A DNA stretch of 64,000 nucleotides, taken from the NCBI GenBank assembly GCA_024734555.1, contig JANPWX010000208.1, positions 309,483 to 373,482 on the forward strand. The letters run 5' to 3'. The position numbers and the translations under genes are program-made. Source of the stretch: Trochalopteron elliotii. Taxonomy: Eukaryota > Chordata > Aves > Passeriformes > Leiothrichidae. Every line of letters begins with the position of its first letter. The first letter of the stretch is position 1. A model generated the notes under the pieces. It saw only the letters and a list, made by a program, of their open reading frames with translations, was not told the DNA's origin and did no database searches. This document shows positions 12,863-23,779 of this stretch, in pieces.

Positions 12863-15011
12863 ATCTCTGCTTGGATTAACCAGTATGTTTTCTGAAACTC
12901 TGTATAGTGGAAGGGGGGAAACTGAGAAGCTCCTGCTTGCCCAACAGGTTGGAGTCAAACCTCCTGCTTTGAAACCAAAGCATCATTTTGTAATACCATT
13001 TTAAACATTCCTGGAAAAATACCCAACTGACATCTTTCAGCCCATTTTCTTGTAGCTGAAAATGCTCAGCCTGCATTTGTAAATCACCCTCTCCCAATCT
13101 CCCCATTTTCAGTTATTTTTCTGTCAAGTATCTTATCTCCCTTAAAACTTTTCTGCAAATTACTTGTTCCTTTGACATTAAGACATAAGCTGTAACGTGG
13201 ACGGGTCTCTGATCTTCCAAACCCAGTTAAACCCAGTAATCAGACTTTAAGCTGATTTGAAAGTGAGCTGAGCTCTGCCTTCAGTACTTTCTTCTTTTTT
13301 TTTTTATCTGTGATTTAGGGAGAGATGATCCTGCTGTGGAGCAGGGACTGGGCCAGGTAATGCTCTTAAGGTCCTTACACCCATCTTTCCTCTCCTGTGA
13401 CTGAGTCTGAGCTGTTTGTAGTTGAAATGGAGCCTTGGATGAATAAAAAATGGGTTTAAGTGACAATTCTTCACAGTGAACAAACACAGGAAAGGAAAAG
13501 ACAGGAGACATATGCCATGTTTCTGCTCTGATTTTCCGTGGCCATCAGCTCGTCTTTAAAACAAATCAAGAAATAAGAGAAAAAGGGAAAATAAAACATA
13601 AAAAGAGCTGCATTTCCAGCAGCAATTACCAAATGAAGCCTGTGCTTAATGGGCATTTGCAGAGGGCACAGACACTACTTTGTGCCTCTGCGTTCTCATT
13701 AGGGCTCGTGCAGCTCCCAGCTGACAACCTGATAATTCTCACTGATAAAACAAATCTTTTTGGGTTATTGCTGCCTTCCTGCGCTGTCCCTGCTCGCCCA
13801 GCTCTGCCTTGAGAACTGTCAGGATTACAGAGTGAGCTGTGAAAACCCAGTTAGTGGGTGGAAAGTATATATTAAAATAAAACAACAAAACAACAAAGCA
13901 AAACACCCACTTCTGCTTTCTGAGTTTTCTCTCTCATCCCACTTTTCCCTGCTATCCTAGGAGTGCTTGTCCTTTATGAATCCACAAACAAAAAATACAG
14001 AGCTGATTCATATTCCCTTTGAAATCAAATATTTAAATCTTAACTCATCACATGGGTTTGTGCTGGTGTCAGAGGCCACCATGACTTCCAGCAAGTGTCT
14101 CCCAGTAGGAAAAACTGGAATCTCCTCTGGAATTACCCTGCTCTGTTTTGCAGGCAGCACGATGCCAAGAGCCACCACTGTGGTCTTATGGACTATCTGG
14201 GGTGAAAATCAGAGTTCCTTGGAGATATGTGGGTCCTGGGAGACTTGGGATCTCTGAAGTACCCAGGAATAAGGTGCCCAAGGTGCTCCTGAAGATCTGC
14301 AAAAATTTCAGCTGGGCTTTTTGCCTTCCTGTAATGTAAAGCATCTGGAATTTAGAAAGGACATCTCTGCTTTTTCCTGTGCTCCTTTAGGTGGCTAAGA
14401 GCGAGCTGAAGCTATAATAAATTAAATTGAAATATAAGCACTCATGTGGGGGCACACGTTGGTTCAACAGCATGAGTTGGAAAATGATGGAGCTTTGGAG
14501 CCTTGCCCTGTAGGAAAGGCCCAGCAGCTCATCTGGAAACAAGTTGAGATGCAAGAACTTGTGTCACACTTAACCTTGGTTCTGGATTAATCATCAGTCA
14601 ATGATTAAATGGAGTCGGTGTAAATTAGGATTGAATTGATTTGGGGTGGATCACATGGAGACTGTCCTGCTTTGACAAATTGGTTTTAAAGAGCAATTTT
14701 TCCTCCAGCCCAATCCCCTTCCATGGACTGAACAGACACTCAGTGAAGGGCACAGGTTCTGAATTCCTTCCTGATGCAGGGCCATAATTCCCACCCAGAG
14801 AGGCTCCTGCTCTTACAAACCCCACAGGTAACTCAGTGAGGGGCAATTCAGTGGTTCTGCCTTTCCCCCAACACCTCTCCTTCCCAGATCATCTCCTGAA
14901 TCCAGACTCGGAGCAAGACTAAGTGGTGGCAGAGCAACTGTGATGCTCTACAACCAGCTCACACAAAAGCCTGTACTCAAGGAGCCCAGATGTCAACAGA
15001 TCTGCCTGAAA
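12863..15011. other. Unique intronic DNA, no feature recognised
   Basis: Relatively AT-rich. 13540-13640 and 13860-14050 look repeat-free. No coding signal. Confidence 0.5.
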
Positions 15012-15294
15012 TGGCCCCACATTTAGGATCTTCCAGCTTTGGACTGTGGCTCTGCAGGGGGATTTGGGGGTTGTCCCATTATGGAAATAAAAGAAAAAAG
15101 CAAGATTTAACACTTTGAATCCCTGGAACACTTTGAATCCATGGAATGTCCAAGGCCAGGTTGGATGGGGCCTGGAGCACCCTGGGATAGTGGAAGGTGT
15201 TCCTGCCCATGGCAGGGGGTGGGATGAAATGGTCTTTAAGATTCCTCCCAGCCCAAACCATTCTGGGTTTCTCTGATTCTCTGAATGATTTTCA
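15012..15294 (+). repeat. Direct duplication copy B (unique segment plus CR1 3' end)
   Basis: It matches 10269-10530 over its whole length at an offset of 4743 bp. It differs by an internal duplication of about 16 bp (cactttgaatcc repeated at 15110-15143) and by retaining the 'gagcaccctgggatagtgg' CR1 wording that copy A lacks. Confidence 0.8.
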
Positions 15295-15929
15295 ATCATG
15301 GCAAAGCCAAGGCAGAGTGAAAATAAAACATAATGCTCAGTAAACCCTGCTGTGGAAGAGGTTACAGTGACTGGAGTCCTTCCCCTGGAAAATGAGAAGT
15401 GCCATGTCACAGCTGAGGTGTGAGACATCTCACCGTGGCAGGAGATGACCTGGGGCTGGCTTGTTATTGGAGCATTCCAGGTAGGGAAGAGTGAGGAGGG
15501 AGATTTGTGAGTTTGATGATGCAGCTTCAGTGAAAGGCAGAGCTGAGGCAGAGCTGGGCCTTCCTTTCCCCTCCAGATGTGTGGGAAGCTCCCAGCAAAT
15601 GCCAGGAGGTTACACCTGGGGAGGGAGGAGAGCAGCAGCAGTTGGTTGTTTCCCTGCATGTTTTATAGCAGGTTGTTATCTGCACATCCTGATTTCAGAG
15701 AGCACATGAGGTGGGAGCAAGGCTCAGAAGCAGAGGACCAACATCCTCTTTTATTATGTGTAATATAAAATATTGCTGCTGCTGGACATCCTGCTGCTTC
15801 TCTGTCTGTGATCATTGTGGCTGAAACACTACCACCACAATTTGGAATGAAACAGTTACAGGAAATGCTGGTGCCTCTTGGTTGGAGCTTTTTTTCCACC
15901 CAGGGAGCAAAAATATTGCAAATATTTGT
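15295..15929. other. Unique intronic DNA, no feature recognised
   Basis: A long minus-strand frame across 14919-15659 is open by chance and includes the duplicated CR1; it has no domain signature. Confidence 0.5.
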
Positions 15930-16285
15930 CACTTAGTGCTGTGTCCACCTCTGGATCCTCTAGCACAGGAAAGATGTGGAGCTTCTGGAATGAGTCCAGA
16001 GGAGGCACAGAGATGCTCCAGGGCTGGAACCAGGCTGGGAGAGCTGGGGGTGTTCATCTGGAGAAGGCTGCAGGGAGAGCTCAGAGCCCCTTCCAGGGCC
16101 TAAAGGGGCTCCAGGAGAGCTGGAGAGGGACTGAGGACAAGGGATGGAGAGACAGGACACAGAGAATGGCTTCCCACTGCCAGAGGGCAGGGCTGGATGG
16201 GATATTGGGAAAGAATTGTTCCCTGTGAACAGGATGAGCTTTAAGGTCCCCTCCAACCCAAACCATTCCATCATTCTATGGGGCA
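15930..16285 (+). mobile_element. CR1 LINE 3' fragment with internal deletion, adjacent to exon
   Basis: Sense CR1 with 'gagatgctccagggctgga', 'gggctccaggagagctggag' and 'gggatattgggaaagaattg'; it then jumps from 'ttccctgtgaa' straight to 'aggatgagctttaaggtccc' and the tail, so the middle of the 3' region (about 170 bp compared with the copy at 12.4 kb) is deleted. It ends about 160 nt before the exon at 16449. Confidence 0.9.
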
Positions 16286-16448
16286 ATCACGTAATTAAGC
16301 AATGACATAATGAAGAGCTGCAGAGCTCAGTCTCCCATTTGTGCTGCGCCAGGAGCATCCTGGACTGTCACATCCCAAAGAACATCACCGTGTTGGAAAC
16401 CACTGGAGAGCTGACAGTGTCCTGTTCCTCTGTTGTTCCCCTGCCCAG

Positions 16449-16598
16449 GCCAGGCGTCGTCGTTCACGCAGCAGCCGCAGGACCAGGTGGTGATCGCGGG
16501 GCAGCCGGTGACGCTGCTCTGCGCCATCCCCGAGTACAATGGCATCGTGCTCTGGATCAAGGACGGGCTGGCCCTCGGAGTCGGACGGGATCTCTCAA
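16449..16598 (+). CDS. KIRREL3: KIRREL3 coding exon: first half of Ig domain 1
   Basis: The acceptor is a pyrimidine tract ending CCCCTGCCCAG and the donor is GTAAGT at 16599, a near-consensus pair. The exon begins with two bases of a Gly codon and ends with one base of a Ser codon, so both flanking introns are phase 1 and the 150-nt exon is symmetric. The reading starts [15 protein letters not shown] and contains the first Ig cysteine ([10 protein letters not shown]), the core tryptophan (VLWIKDG) and [10 protein letters not shown]. These match vertebrate KIRREL3 almost residue for residue; KIRREL1 has a different string at Cys (by memory VLPC) and GMGQ later. This first cysteine pairs with the one in the next exon. 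An AG five bases inside the exon (16452-16453) would shift the frame if used. A CR1 fragment ends about 160 nt upstream and LTR-like sequence begins 8 nt downstream of the exon. Confidence 0.95.
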
Positions 16599-16606
16599 GT
16601 AAGTCA

Positions 16607-17057
16607 GTGATTTATTAAAAGTATGGATGTTGATCTAATACTGATATCCAGCTGTGATGGACAAAGACTCTCTAACAGTTTAAAGTTAGAAAGTGTGTGT
16701 TTATTACGTACATGACATGTGGGGAGAGCTCCCAAATACACACCACAATTTACAGGTGATCACAGGGTCTTTTTATGTACAGGAGTATTGAATACCCAAA
16801 ACACAAATGCACATTCATAACTCCGGTGATTTATTAAAAATATGGATATTGATCTAATACCGATATCCAGCTATGACAGACAAAGACTCTCTAACAGTTT
16901 AAAGTTAGAAAGTGTGTGTTTATTTATGTTTATTATGACACCAGGCAGCGTGCAGGATAACTCCCAAATACACACCACAATTTACAGATGATCACAGGGT
17001 CTTTTTATGTACCCGAGTATTGAATACCCAAAACACAAATGCATATTCAGAACTTTG
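16607..17057 (-). repeat. Tandem direct repeat of about 219 bp, LTR-like
   Basis: The unit starting gtgatttattaaaa occurs at 16607 and again at 16826 (period 219). Each copy holds 'gactctctaacagtttaaag', 'aaagtgtgtgtttatt', 'cacagggtctttttatgtac' and 'gaatacccaaaacacaaatg'. Copy 2 has an extra stretch (to 17057). On the minus strand each unit holds AATAAA signals, as expected for LTR R/U5 ends. The left edge of the repeat lies 8 nt after the splice donor of the exon ending at 16598. Confidence 0.75.
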
Positions 17058-17455
17058 GTACATCCCATTCCCCGCTTTGTGTGGTAATTAGCCAAAAAGC
17101 CATTAAGGATGAGTAGTTTGTTCTTTGAAATGGGTCCGTGGTCCTTTTTATGGGGCAGGGTCTCAAAATGATGAAGTAAGATGGGTCTTCCTCACTTTGA
17201 CTTTTTAACCTTTTAGTGTGACGTGACAACTGAATCCTGTTTTTCCAGGGCTGTTTGATTTATGATTGTATTGTATTCTTGGAGTTTATTGATTAGTCAG
17301 AATACATAAACAGGCCTCATGATTTATCAGTTCCTTAAATCCGGCTCCTGTTAGTAGAGGGAAGTTTATCTATCTTACCTCAGCAATATCTACCTTAACT
17401 AAAGTCTTTAATTCTTAAAAATTAATGTCTCATCAGGAAACCACCCACTGTAGGA
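17058..17455 (-). mobile_element. Probable retroelement-derived sequence between LTR-like segments
   Basis: AT-rich sequence with no unique-DNA look, flanked on both sides by LTR-like blocks. It has no second copy in the window, so assignment rests on position only. Confidence 0.4.
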
Positions 17456-18180
17456 CCATCCATGGACAGCAGGGAGAGGGAACTCTGCAGACCTGAGACA
17501 TTCTAGAACACCTGGGTTTATTGCAGGAGTCGTGGGTAAAAAGGGCCTTGCCTTCAGCCACCAGCCTGGGCTGAGGGGAAGTCCCAAAGAGAGAGAGAGC
17601 AAGAGGGTAAGAGAGAGGTGGCAGGGTCAGAGCACAGGGGGAAGAGCTAAGAGAGGGGGTGCAAAGAGAGAAGGGAGCAATAGCCAGAGAGCAAGAGAGC
17701 CAAAGAGCAAGAGAGCCAGAGAGAGCAAGGTCCTTGTTACAATACATTATATCTCTTCTTATGTTGAATATTCTAATTTACACTAACCAACCAGTACAAG
17801 ACACAAAACCCTATAGAATCTACATACAGCCTATAAGAACTACTACATTACCATACTGTGTTGTATTTTAAACTCTAAAAACTACTCTTCAGACTATTCT
17901 CTTTTGCTACATTGACCTTTGGATCCCTTAGCCAGCAGAAGGGTATTGTTCAATCCAAAGGGATTCTCCTCCAGCTGGCTGGGCTATTGTTTTCAGGTTA
18001 TATAGTAACTAAGGCTGGGTATCCTGCAACTCAAAGCAAGCTTTCATTTCTATGTCGATTACAGCTTTCATATTTTCAGAATCTTTTGCTAAGCAAGCAT
18101 ATTGATAAGGTTTCCCTGATTCATCTTCCCCAACAACCCGCCATAAACAAGGAAAGCAGGAGCTCTCCTTGCCCAACATT
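17456..18180 (-). mobile_element. Antisense LTR-type retroelement fragment, copy 1
   Basis: Long homology with 61904-62525 in the same orientation: the 'cagggagagggaactctgca' start, 'cttcagccaccagcctgggc', the GA-rich stretch, 'gttacaatacattatatctc' and 'cagcctataagaactacta'. Read on the minus strand, an AATAAA at 17517-17522 precedes the 'gaacttcc'-type end, which suggests an LTR inserted antisense to KIRREL3. No intact retroviral gene is visible. The family name cannot be given from sequence alone. Confidence 0.65.
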
Positions 18181-18520
18181 TGTTTGGGGAATGTCACTAG
18201 AGGACACAAAAGAACCGCTCACCCGTCAAGTTGAGAAGTGAGGAGAGAAGGAGAAAGTTTATTATGATTTGGGGTTTTTATAGAGTTTTGAATTTGTTCA
18301 GGGATCGGGGGATGAGAGTAACACCTCTCTGACCCAAGTGGTCAGCTTAGAAGTCCATCAATTTGTCCTTCCCCCTGGAAAGGAATGCATGTTTGCAAAG
18401 TATCAGTCTTCGTTTTTGTTACAATGCATGAGAACTCTCCAGTCCAAGAATGAAAACATCAGAAGGCTGAAAAATCAGGGTGACACGGGAATAATATTTT
18501 CATTTCAACTCCAGCAACTT
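18181..18520. mobile_element. Possible further LTR-like sequence
   Basis: Starts with a GA-rich stretch followed by 'agtttattatgatttggggt', wording like the neighbouring LTR blocks. There is no second copy here to confirm it. Confidence 0.35.
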
Positions 18521-19879
18521 CCAGTCCACCCAAATATAGGCACTGATGCTTGGAATAAACCAAAATCTGTTCCACTCTGACCTGAAACAAAACTGTTGGC
18601 TCCCACAGATGTCACCTGACCCTTTGGAAAGCCCTGGATTGATTTCCTTGGAAACTAATGTCACCTTTCCAAAATGTGGGATAAAATGTTTTGTAAATGT
18701 TGAAAGTACCTGTTTTGATATTCTCAAAAATGAAAAGAACCATAGAATATTCTGAGTTTGAAGGGACCTACAAGCCTCTGTTTGCTTTGGACAAGTGTTT
18801 GTGGTTTCCTCAAGCTTTAGTTTGGGCAAATTATAGTTTGGTGACCAAATTCCTCAGAACTCACATTCCTTAATCCCACACCCACACTGTGATTGGGGGT
18901 TAATTGCAGCTGGTGAAGACTGGTGCAATACTGGAGAAGTTTAGAGTTTATTCTGTAAACTTTGCTGGAAAACACTAATTTGGAACTGAAATATTTCATG
19001 TGCGTAAGGAGAGTGTTTGCTGGAAACAGCCTGGGAGGACATGGAGCCCTTCAGGAGCTGCAGTGTCTCCCCAGGCTCTGCAGAGTTTGTACACGTGTGA
19101 CACTGCTCAGCTCCTGGTGACCTGAGAGAGTTTTCCCCAAGGCAAGAAGCAGCATTCAGAAACCAGGGGAGGCTCCATGCTTTTTGGTCTCCAAGGACCC
19201 TGCTCTTCCCTGAAGTACAGTGCCTGCTTCTTCTTTTTCTTCTGTTTTTTATTAATACATATAATTGCTCATTTACAGCCGTGCCCGAGTGAGCAGCCCC
19301 GTCTTCGCCTGTTTTTCAAAGCTCTGAGCCACAATTTTTGCATCTATTAGAGAGCTGAGCTCTCCATGCAAGACCTTGCAACACGACTGGGTAACAAGAG
19401 CTCCAGTGAAGTAGGGAGCTGATGTGAATGACTTCCACAATTAACAGAGCCGGGGCTGCTGGAAGCCACAGGAGCTGCCAGCTCGCGTGATACCAGCTCA
19501 GCCAGTGTCTAATTAGCACAATACAAACAAACCCATCATTTGTACTTCTCACGGTTCAGGAGAGCAAATCCTGCTGTTGATAACTCGAGAAACAACAGAA
19601 GCACAAGTGTGTGCCAGCGCTGTGTTACATAGGGCATTGGGCTCCAGCAGGGTGGGGAGATGGTGCCTTTCCTCCAGTGTGTCCATCCTGTGTGTCCAGC
19701 CAGGCTGACCAGGGCTGCTGGAGCCCCCAGACCCCTGCCCAGGCTTTACACAGAGCTAACCGTGGTTGTATTCCAGGGTGTCACCAAGCTGACATCAGGA
19801 ACTGAGGATATTCCATGAAGGGTTGCAGAGGAGCAGGGGGTGCTGGGTTTCCTGGTGGAAGGGCTCATCCCTTTTTCTT
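18521..19879. other. Unique intronic DNA with a short CR1 tail
   Basis: A CR1 tail-like piece in minus orientation at about 18737-18775 (accatagaatattctgagtt then tgaagggacc). Otherwise nothing recognised. Confidence 0.5.
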
Positions 19880-20056
19880 GCCCAGGGAGGCTGTGAATGG
19901 CCCAGCCCTGGAAGGGTTCAAAGCCAGATTGGAGAAGGCGTTGAGCAACCTGATCTAGTGGGAGGTGTCCTTGCCCATGGCAGGGGGACTTGAGTCCTGA
20001 TGATCTTTAAGGTCAAAACCAAACCTTCCAACACTTAACATTCTATGATCCCACGA
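19880..20056 (+). mobile_element. CR1 LINE 3' end, degraded
   Basis: Sense CR1: 'tgggaggtgtccttgcccat', 'gatgatctttaaggtc' and the tail 'acattctatgatcccac'. An older copy, with several small indels. Confidence 0.85.
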
Positions 20057-20152
20057 TTGCTTGGGATTTCAGTTAATGCTCCTTCATCAGCACTTCTTTT
20101 TTTGAACCTGTAGAGCAAAATGTGCAGTCAGTCTCTTTCCTGAATTAGGCAG

Positions 20153-20154
<2 letters not shown>

Positions 20155-20197
<43 letters not shown>
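20155..20197 (+). repeat. (TC)n microsatellite, 43 nt
   Basis: A pure TC run. It lies 147 nt upstream of the exon at 20344 on the transcribed-sense strand, so the pre-mRNA carries a (UC)21 tract. Confidence 0.97.
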
Positions 20198-20200
<3 letters not shown>

Positions 20201-20343
20201 GGCTGGCTGCCAAGGAGGGGAGGAAGCTGTCTGGATCCTGGGAATTGCTGTGGGATGCTGGGGCTCTGGACCCATGCTCTGCTCTCCTCAGCCCTGGGCT
20301 CATGGCTCCAGCCTCCTCCTGACCCATGCTTTGCCTTCGGCAG

Positions 20344-20493
20344 GTTATCCACGCTATCTGGTTGTAGGAGACCATCTGTCAGGTCAGCACCACCTGAAAA
20401 TCCTGCGAGCTGACCTGCAGGATGACGCCGTGTATGAGTGCCAGGCCATCCAAGCCGCCATCCGATCCCGACCTGCCCGGCTGACTGTGCTTG
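20344..20493 (+). CDS. KIRREL3: KIRREL3 coding exon: second half of Ig domain 1
   Basis: The acceptor TGCCTTCGGCAG is followed by GT, which completes the Ser codon left by the previous exon. The translation runs [17 protein letters not shown], then [19 protein letters not shown] and [13 protein letters not shown]. The D-D-A-V-Y-E-C string is the tyrosine corner and second cysteine of Ig1, closing the disulfide begun in the exon at 16449. The donor is GTGAGT at 20494, leaving one base of a Val codon, so this exon is also 150 nt and phase 1-1. Dropping it alone would keep frame but remove half of Ig1. A 43-nt (TC)n tract lies 147 nt before the acceptor. Identity with mammalian KIRREL3 is very high (mostly conservative changes such as D for N and Q for E). 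Confidence 0.96.
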
Positions 20494-21239
20494 GTGAGTT
20501 CCTGCTCCTCACACCCTCTGGGGGTTTGTTGGGGGTTTCCCTGCCTTCATGGTCACACTGAGTGGCTTTCCACAAAATGTTTTGTTGCTGGATCAAGAGG
20601 ACTGGGAATGAATCCATGGTGAGAGCAGTGGGGGAGCAGCTCAGTCCTGAGAACGGGATCAAAGGAAGCTGCTTGGGGAGTGGAGCCGCTCTGGGGTGGA
20701 GTATGACAGTTCTAGGAGTGACACAGGCACCAAGTGTTTGGCACCTCAGCTTTATGGATTTAAGCCCCAGTTCACGAGAGTCTGTCCATAAATTTAAGGA
20801 TATGAAGAGTGTCAGTGTCATGCATTACCCTGCCTACAGGACTGGGACAGCTCCACCCCAAGAGGAAAGGCTGGTTTCATACTATTGCAGTATTTTTAAA
20901 CTATCTACATGCTAATACTTTATCACCTGTGTTTCTCAGTAATTCATCTTTCCCATGAGCAGCACAGGATGATATTGCCTGGGACTGCAGACTGGAAGTG
21001 GCTTCCAAAATCATGTAGAGGACCTTTTTGTGTGGGAGATGGGTGGGGAGCTGGAGGGCTTTGTTGGCCATCTGGCAGAATGGGAGGGAGGCTCTCCCCA
21101 CGGGAGTGCTGGGAAAAGGCAGCACGTCAGCAAGCCTTCCCGGCATGGACGTGGCTTCAGAGAAGTTAATGAAAATGGTATTTTTCTTGAACAGCTTGGA
21201 CAAAGCCCAGTCTGTGTTGCTGCTACCAGATTCATCCTG
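20494..21239. other. Unique intronic DNA, no feature recognised
   Basis: No repeats or exon candidates. Chance frames only. Confidence 0.5.
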
Positions 21240-22195
21240 ATTATTCAACCCTCAAAGTGAAACCATTTGCATATTTAAGTTTGTTTAAATTGAAGTTTGG
21301 ATTTCTTTTTTTTTCCCTTGTTTTTATTCCTGGTTAGTTTCTAGGGAGAAAAAAACCCAAACATTTCAAAAAGATCCAAATCAAGAATTTCGATGCTTTT
21401 AGTCGGGTCAACACTGATTGGTTTTAAGCAGACAAAAAAAGTGAATTAAGGTACCAGCTGTGGTTGAACGTGCACCTCACAGGAATCTGCACTATGAAAA
21501 TGAGTTCAAATTCCTGGTTTGCAATTTCCTCTGCATTTGTTTTCCTCCGTCTACAACCCTACAATGTTCCCTACACCCAAACTTCCACAGCTGCCAGCCC
21601 TTCCTTCCCTGACCCTGACAATAATGATGATTTTCCTTTGATTCCTCCCTCTGCTCAATCAACCCTTGGCAGCAGCTCAGAGCTCTGACATGTGCCTATA
21701 CATGAAATGATCCTGGAAATGAATGGGAAAGGGGAAGGTTGTCTTGCTCACCGACAACCCCTCCTCTGCCTGGGCTCCCTCCTTCTGTTGTGAAAGCAGA
21801 ATACATTGCGGGAGCCAGACAAAAGAAATAATGTTATTTAATTAGAGCTAAAGATTTCAAAACTAATTTAGTCCCAGGGCGTACGTCAGAGCTGCTGCGA
21901 AGCGTTGATTGAGCAGAGAGATGTTTTTATGGATCAAAAGGAAATCGTTATTATCTTTGGGGTTATGGAATGTCTTGAATAGCTGGTAGTTAATGTTTAT
22001 GTGGATATACATGGTAGCTGCTAATTGGTACATTTACCTAAGATGTTCAGTGACTTATATTTGCAGAGTGTTTTCCTTTTAAGAAAATTAAAGTTACAGC
22101 GTGTTCAATTTAGGCCAAATCGATGAGCCAGTGTGGGTTTGGAACCTACTGGTAGCTCATCTTTAACTTAAGGGGTATTTATGCAGATGTTTTGA
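21240..22195. other. AT-rich, repeat-free intronic block (candidate conserved element)
   Basis: Free of CR1, LTR and simple repeats; the stretch 21780-22140 in particular has the even, AT-rich, low-CpG look typical of vertebrate conserved non-coding elements, with words such as 'gaaatcgttattatctttgg' and 'gctgctaattggtacattta'. This is an impression, not an alignment. Confidence 0.35.
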
Positions 22196-22231
22196 GGGGG
22201 GAAAAGTGGTCATGGCCCCAAGGCTGCCAGA

Positions 22232-22365
22232 GCTCCAGGACCATTTGGACAATGCTCTCAGACACAGGGTGGGGTTGTTGGGGTGTCTGTGCAGGGCCTG
22301 GGGTTGGACTCAGTGATCCTTGTGGGTCCCTTCCAGCTCAGGAGCTTGTGTGATTCTGTGACATT
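22232..22365 (+). mobile_element. CR1-type 3' end, second subfamily
   Basis: Reads 'cacagggtggggttgttggg', 'ggttggactcagtgatcctt', 'gtgggtcccttccagctcag' and then a tgattctgtgac tail. The same wording occurs at 37655-37760. Confidence 0.8.
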
Positions 22366-23779
22366 TCAGGCTGGTTGGGGAGGTAGGAGTGATGATCCCA
22401 CCTTTGCAGGGGGTTGGTGATCAGCAGCTGTTCCTTTGGGATGGGGTGTCCTGTGCTGGCAGCAAGGGCAGGGGTTGCTGTGGGATCTGTGCTCTGTGAT
22501 TTAGCCATCCCATTAGAGGGGACAGAAGTGGCACATGAAGAGTAGAAGCCTTCAGCCCTGGTGTTTCTGACAGCTGGGGACAATGTGCAGCCTTTCAGGC
22601 TGAACTCATGGCCTGACGGGGGGTAACACGTGTCTGTGAACGGGGAGAGACATTTCTGGTGCTTCCAGATGTGCAGTACCACCAGCTGTGCAGACATCTC
22701 TGCTCTTAGCATGCAGTGTGTGAGCCTGCTGTAGTCATGAGCTAGGCAGCTGTGTCTGGAGGGAGCTGGATCTCCCAGATTTCATCTCCCTGGGTTGGGA
22801 ATGGACGTGCCAGGATGCCTGAGCTGCTCACAGGGAGATGCCTGGGGGGGTGTTCCTTCATCCCAGTCTGCCCAGCTTCACCTGAGGCTGCAGACTTCCC
22901 CTGGGCAGGAGAGGATCCCTAAGGCATTCCTGGAGCCAGGTGCAAACCATGCAGCTCCCAAGGAAGCGACTGATCACAGCTGAGGCAGAGCTGAGAGGCT
23001 CTGGTGGTTGGGAGCCCAACATCTGCTGCTGGTTCCTCAGTGACTCAAGAGCTCTTCAGCCAGTTGGTGTTAGAGGTAGTTCTGGGGAACTCTACCCCGC
23101 TCTATCACCCCCAGCCTTGTCTCTGGAAAAATAACCCTGCCTGTTTTTTTGTATGGGTTGGTGCTGTCTTATCTGTCCTTGCCAGCTTTTCCACTTCCTT
23201 GGTATCAAGAAATCCCCCAATGCCTCCCGATTCAGACTCCAACTGCTGTCATTCATGTCTGACAACAGCTTTATGGGGCTGATGCCTCCTACTTCCCTGC
23301 TCAGATGCAGAGCTACACCAGATTTTAATTAAATATTTAAGATTTTGTCACATTGTTTTCAAATCTACATGGTTAAATGTAGTGGAACAGATCATTCCAT
23401 AGCCTTGGAAGTCCAAACACTCAAACAGACGAGCCTATTAATGTCATCGGCATCAGGGAAAATCTTTCCTTTGTGGAGTTTCAGGAGCAAATATTGCTGG
23501 GAAATGTTATTAATGCATCCCAAAGCTGGAGGGTTCCCCTTCTTCAGGTCTCCCTCACCTTCCCTCCTACCATTGCCCAAACTCTGGGGAAGGAGTCACT
23601 GCCCAATCTCCTCAGGATATCTGCCCCAGGCAGGGAAGGTTGATAAATCTGATGGGATGGGATTTGAGACATATGGAGGCATCCAGACATTCTGCAAGCA
23701 AAGGATGTCAAGGCAGCTTGGCAGGGGAGCCCAAGCCAGGCAGGCTCTGGGAAGCCACTGGAGGGCTATTTGCTACCTG
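22366..23779. other. Unique intronic DNA, no feature recognised
   Basis: Nothing gene-like. 23320-23400 is AT-rich. Confidence 0.5.

Larger units (their letters stand above)
1..16448 (+). other. KIRREL3: KIRREL3 intron upstream of the first visible exon (3' part)
   Basis: Phase 1 intron by its 3' junction; the 5' end is outside. I looked for the short upstream exon that in mammals ends ...MNEG just before this junction and did not find a convincing copy. It therefore probably lies upstream, in line with the very long first introns known for this gene in mammals. Contents are listed as repeats and blocks below. Confidence 0.8.
16599..20343 (+). other. KIRREL3: KIRREL3 intron, phase 1, 3.7 kb
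   Basis: It splits Ig1 between its two cysteines. About half (16607 to about 18500) is LTR-retroelement-like sequence, followed by unique DNA, a CR1 fragment at 19.9 kb and a TC tract. Confidence 0.9.

Noticed and set aside
14919..15659. 246-codon minus-strand frame
   Set aside because: It crosses a CR1-containing duplication and has no domain or splice support.
16449..16453. Alternative NAGNAG-type acceptor
   Set aside because: The second AG is five bases in, not three, and would shift the frame.
16433..16618. 61-codon frame treated as a small gene starting at TTG
   Set aside because: It is the KIRREL3 exon read through its acceptor and donor; the true coding part is 16449-16598.
20087..20375. 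Frames with (Arg-Glu)n on the minus strand
   Set aside because: They are the TC microsatellite read in reverse.
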